From NCBI GenBank assembly GCA_030040175.1, contig JASHUF010000327.1, positions 1 through 16,343 of the forward strand: a stretch of 16,343 nt of DNA. The letters are read 5' to 3'. A program made the translations under genes and the position numbers. The notes under the pieces are model-generated. The model did not search any database and was not told the DNA's origin. It saw only the letters and a list, made by a program, of their open reading frames with translations. Source of the DNA: Acidobacteriaceae bacterium (GTDB taxonomy: Bacteria > Acidobacteriota > Terriglobia > Terriglobales > Acidobacteriaceae). Of the stretch, positions 14,532 to 16,343 are shown piece by piece; the first letter of the stretch is position 1, and each line of letters starts with the position of its first letter.

Positions 14532-15794
14532 CTAAATCGACCGGAGTTTCAGAACCTGTTCAATCAGATCCGCCGCGCGGTTTGGCCCGTCAAGCTGCCG
14601 GATAGCTTTCTTGAGGTCCTGAGCTGCATCGCGGTATCGGTTTTCCCTTAGCACCAGCGCCACCGCTGTGCGCAGCCGGGCCGGGGTGAGTCGATGGCGG
14701 GAAACCACCACTCCTGCCCCGCGCGCCTTGACTCGAGCCGCCACGCCGGGTTGATCGTTGCCGAGAGGCACAGCCACCAGCGGAACTCCCTCGGCCAGAG
14801 ACTCAAGCACTGTATTGATGCCGCCATGCGTGATCACCAGCGCGGCCCGTTTCAGAATCTCCAGTTGGGGAGCAAAGCGCACGACTACAGGAGCGCCTGC
14901 CAATTTGCCCAGATCGGCGGGATCGAGTCCGCCTCCCAGCGAAAGCAGCAACTGGGCGTCGAGTCCGGCACAGGCATCCGCAATGGTTCTGAAGATGGTT
15001 TCCGATCCGTTCTGAAATGTGCCCAGCGATGCGTAAATCAGCGGGCGTCCATCCAGTTGCTCCCAGGGAAACTCGACTTCCGGGCGTTGTTGAGCGTGCA
15101 CGAACGGGCCCGTGTAGTGAAGCCCCGCCGGCCTCTTGCCGCGGAGCGGGAACTCCAGGGCCTCGGGCAGTTGAGTAATCTGCGCCAGACGCGACAGCTC
15201 GTCCGCCGGAGTTGCGTGCGGCTTCAGTCCCCAGGCTCTGCGCTGCCGGTTCACTTCGCTGAAGATGGGAGAGGCCATTCCCAGGAGCAAGCGCATGGCA
15301 AGGCGGTTTCGCCAGCGGCGGAACGAATCCTCTCCCGCCTGCCAACCCAGCCAGAAGGGTGGAAACCGGTCGTCGGGAACCAAAGGAGGCAGCAGGGCAA
15401 TGGAGATCCACGGCAGCCCCAGGTAGTCCGCCACGTTTCCGGCAAAGTCCGCCTCATCCACGAGCAGCGCCTCGATGCCAGCTGTCCGCACGGCCTGCGG
15501 CCCGTCGCGCAGAACCATCCGCGTCGAAGCCCGCACTCTCTGCAGCGTGAATCGAAGAGCCGCGAGCCCCTTCAAACGGGCCATTTGATTGTCCAGCGTC
15601 TCGAGAGTGCCGATGGGATAATCTTCGGCGCCGATTCGATGAAACTCGATGCCGGCGGCTCGCACCCGCTCCTCGATGTCGGCGATCCCGAAGAGGACTA
15701 CTTCATGGCCTCTCCTTTGCAACGAGCGTGCCAGGGCAGCCATCGGATTAAGATGTCCGGTTGCCGGAAAACAGAATGCTCCGAATCTTGCCAT
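14532..15794 (-). CDS. GT1 glycosyltransferase, MGT/CrtX-like
   Basis: This 420-residue GT-B enzyme glycosylates a small or lipophilic acceptor. The N-terminal acceptor domain starts MARFGAFCFPATGHLNPMAALARSLQRRGH (shown here only as a landmark), with the catalytic-base candidate His14 in GHLNP. The C-terminal donor domain has SLGTF (near 256-260), then QLEILKRAALVITHGG and HGGINTVLE (323-331), with N346-D347-Q348 near the sugar-binding end. This is the pattern of UDP-glycosyltransferases acting on macrolides, sterols, carotenoids (CrtX) or rhamnolipid-type lipids. ATG 15794 begins the domain directly; an in-frame GTG at 15836 adds 14 unremarkable residues. A soluble lipophilic acceptor would suit the nearby acyl-activating genes and exporter. 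The true acceptor is unknown. Confidence 0.87.
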   Translation of the reverse strand: MARFGAFCFPATGHLNPMAALARSLQRRGHEVVLFGIADIEERVRAAGIEFHRIGAEDYPIGTLETLDNQMARLKGLAALRFTLQRVRASTRMVLRDGPQAVRTAGIEALLVDEADFAGNVADYLGLPWISIALLPPLVPDDRFPPFWLGWQAGEDSFRRWRNRLAMRLLLGMASPIFSEVNRQRRAWGLKPHATPADELSRLAQITQLPEALEFPLRGKRPAGLHYTGPFVHAQQRPEVEFPWEQLDGRPLIYASLGTFQNGSETIFRTIADACAGLDAQLLLSLGGGLDPADLGKLAGAPVVVRFAPQLEILKRAALVITHGGINTVLESLAEGVPLVAVPLGNDQPGVAARVKARGAGVVVSRHRLTPARLRTAVALVLRENRYRDAAQDLKKAIRQLDGPNRAADLIEQVLKLRSI

Positions 15795-15958
15795 GGCCCT
15801 CTTCGATTCCTGATTGATGTTGAGCGGCGGAAGCACCCACTTTGGTTGTGCAGGTAGATTCCTGCCTCAAGCTGATTCTCGAACGGCCAGCCGGCCCGGC
15901 GAGAGCCATTGCTGGAAACGGAGCCGTCGGGGAGCAGCACGCAAACCATACAACTCTG

Positions 15959-16343
15959 TCAATCGTGCCGGAGCGCATCCACAGGAGAGAGCCGCCCCGC
16001 GCGCCACGCCGGAAGTGCTCCGGCAATCAGGCCGGCGAGCATGGCGATGCCCATCGCCTGGATCAGCAGCGGCCAGTGCAGCGACGCCGCAATAAAACTC
16101 GCCGTCTCCGGCAAGTCCGCCAGCACGCGCAGAGCGCACCATCCTAAAGCGATGCCGAGAAGCCCCCCGGCCAGCCCGAGCACCAGGGCTTCGATCTCAA
16201 TGTGCGCCAGCACCCGCCATCGCCCCCAGCCCAGAGCCCGCAGAATGCCGATCTCCCGTGTCCGTTCGAAGACTGACATCGCCATGGTGTTGGCGATGCC
16301 CAGTATGCCGATGAGCAGGGCCAGCGAAGATGTGCCCCAGGCA
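15959..16343 (-). CDS. FtsX/MacB-type ABC permease, C-terminal part (5' end outside window)
   Basis: The reading frame enters at the right edge and ends at TGA 15961-15959, giving about 128 residues. The sequence SLALLIGILGIANTMAMSVFERTREIGILRALGW is the classic FtsX-domain helix plus cytoplasmic loop (only the pattern is cited). Two more helices follow, then the terminal LPAWRAGRLSPVDALRHD, which is typical of MacB/LolC-like permeases. The first Met in view, at 16285, is internal to this conserved block, so the real start lies outside. It is the likely membrane partner of the LolD/MacB-type ATPase further along the same strand. A 164-bp stretch with no recognisable gene separates it from the glycosyltransferase start. 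Confidence 0.88.
   Translation of the reverse strand, partial: AWGTSSLALLIGILGIANTMAMSVFERTREIGILRALGWGRWRVLAHIEIEALVLGLAGGLLGIALGWCALRVLADLPETASFIAASLHWPLLIQAMGIAMLAGLIAGALPAWRAGRLSPVDALRHD

Overview
The window looks like a chromosomal accessory region of a high-GC Gram-negative bacterium, most likely an Acidobacteriota member. This is inference. It rests on the GC-rich codon use, a fragment of a Y_Y_Y-type sensor kinase, a LolA-like/FtsX export module, and a dispersed repeat of the kind (GTCATCCTGAGCG...GTCGAAGGATCT) that I associate with acidobacterial genomes. No rRNA, tRNA, CRISPR array or transposase gene was seen.

Region A (1-6343, + strand) is a surface-polysaccharide locus. It holds the C-terminal end of a Wzx-type flippase, a GT4 glycosyltransferase, a GT2 rhamnosyltransferase-like enzyme, a second GT4, a DUF1972/GT4 rhamnosyltransferase-like enzyme and an OafA-type membrane acyltransferase. 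The first four genes are packed with gaps or overlaps of a few bases to about 25 bases. No Wzy polymerase or Wzz chain-length regulator lies inside the window, but the locus runs off its left edge.

Region B (6344-11151, + strand) is a thioester/carboxylate-activation module. Its first gene encodes two carrier-like domains and a thioesterase. Both carrier domains lack the serine that would hold phosphopantetheine, and the thioesterase has a Cys in place of the Ser nucleophile. After an 807-bp stretch holding an antisense sensor-kinase remnant come a thioester-reductase-like extended SDR and, overlapping it by 4 bp, an adenylate-forming ligase. Carrier, reductase and ligase are the parts of a carboxylic acid reductase or NRPS-like A-T-R enzyme, here on separate genes in the order T-TE, R, A.

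Region C (11152-11579) is a convergent intergenic region filled by a nested palindrome. Two 119-bp inverted-repeat elements lie in opposite orientation around a smaller palindromic repeat, so the whole 11183-11565 block is one large imperfect inverted repeat.

Region D (11580-16343, - strand, transcribed right to left) holds the C-terminal end of a MacB/FtsX-type permease, a GT1 (MGT/CrtX-like) glycosyltransferase, a 473-bp gap, and then three genes joined by ATGA overlaps: a LolD/MacB-type ATPase, an exported LolA-like protein and an alpha/beta hydrolase.

A working model, which is inference only: regions B and D activate, process, glycosylate and export a lipophilic acyl compound, next to an exopolysaccharide locus whose acyltransferase could use activated acyl groups. 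Nothing in the sequence identifies the product.
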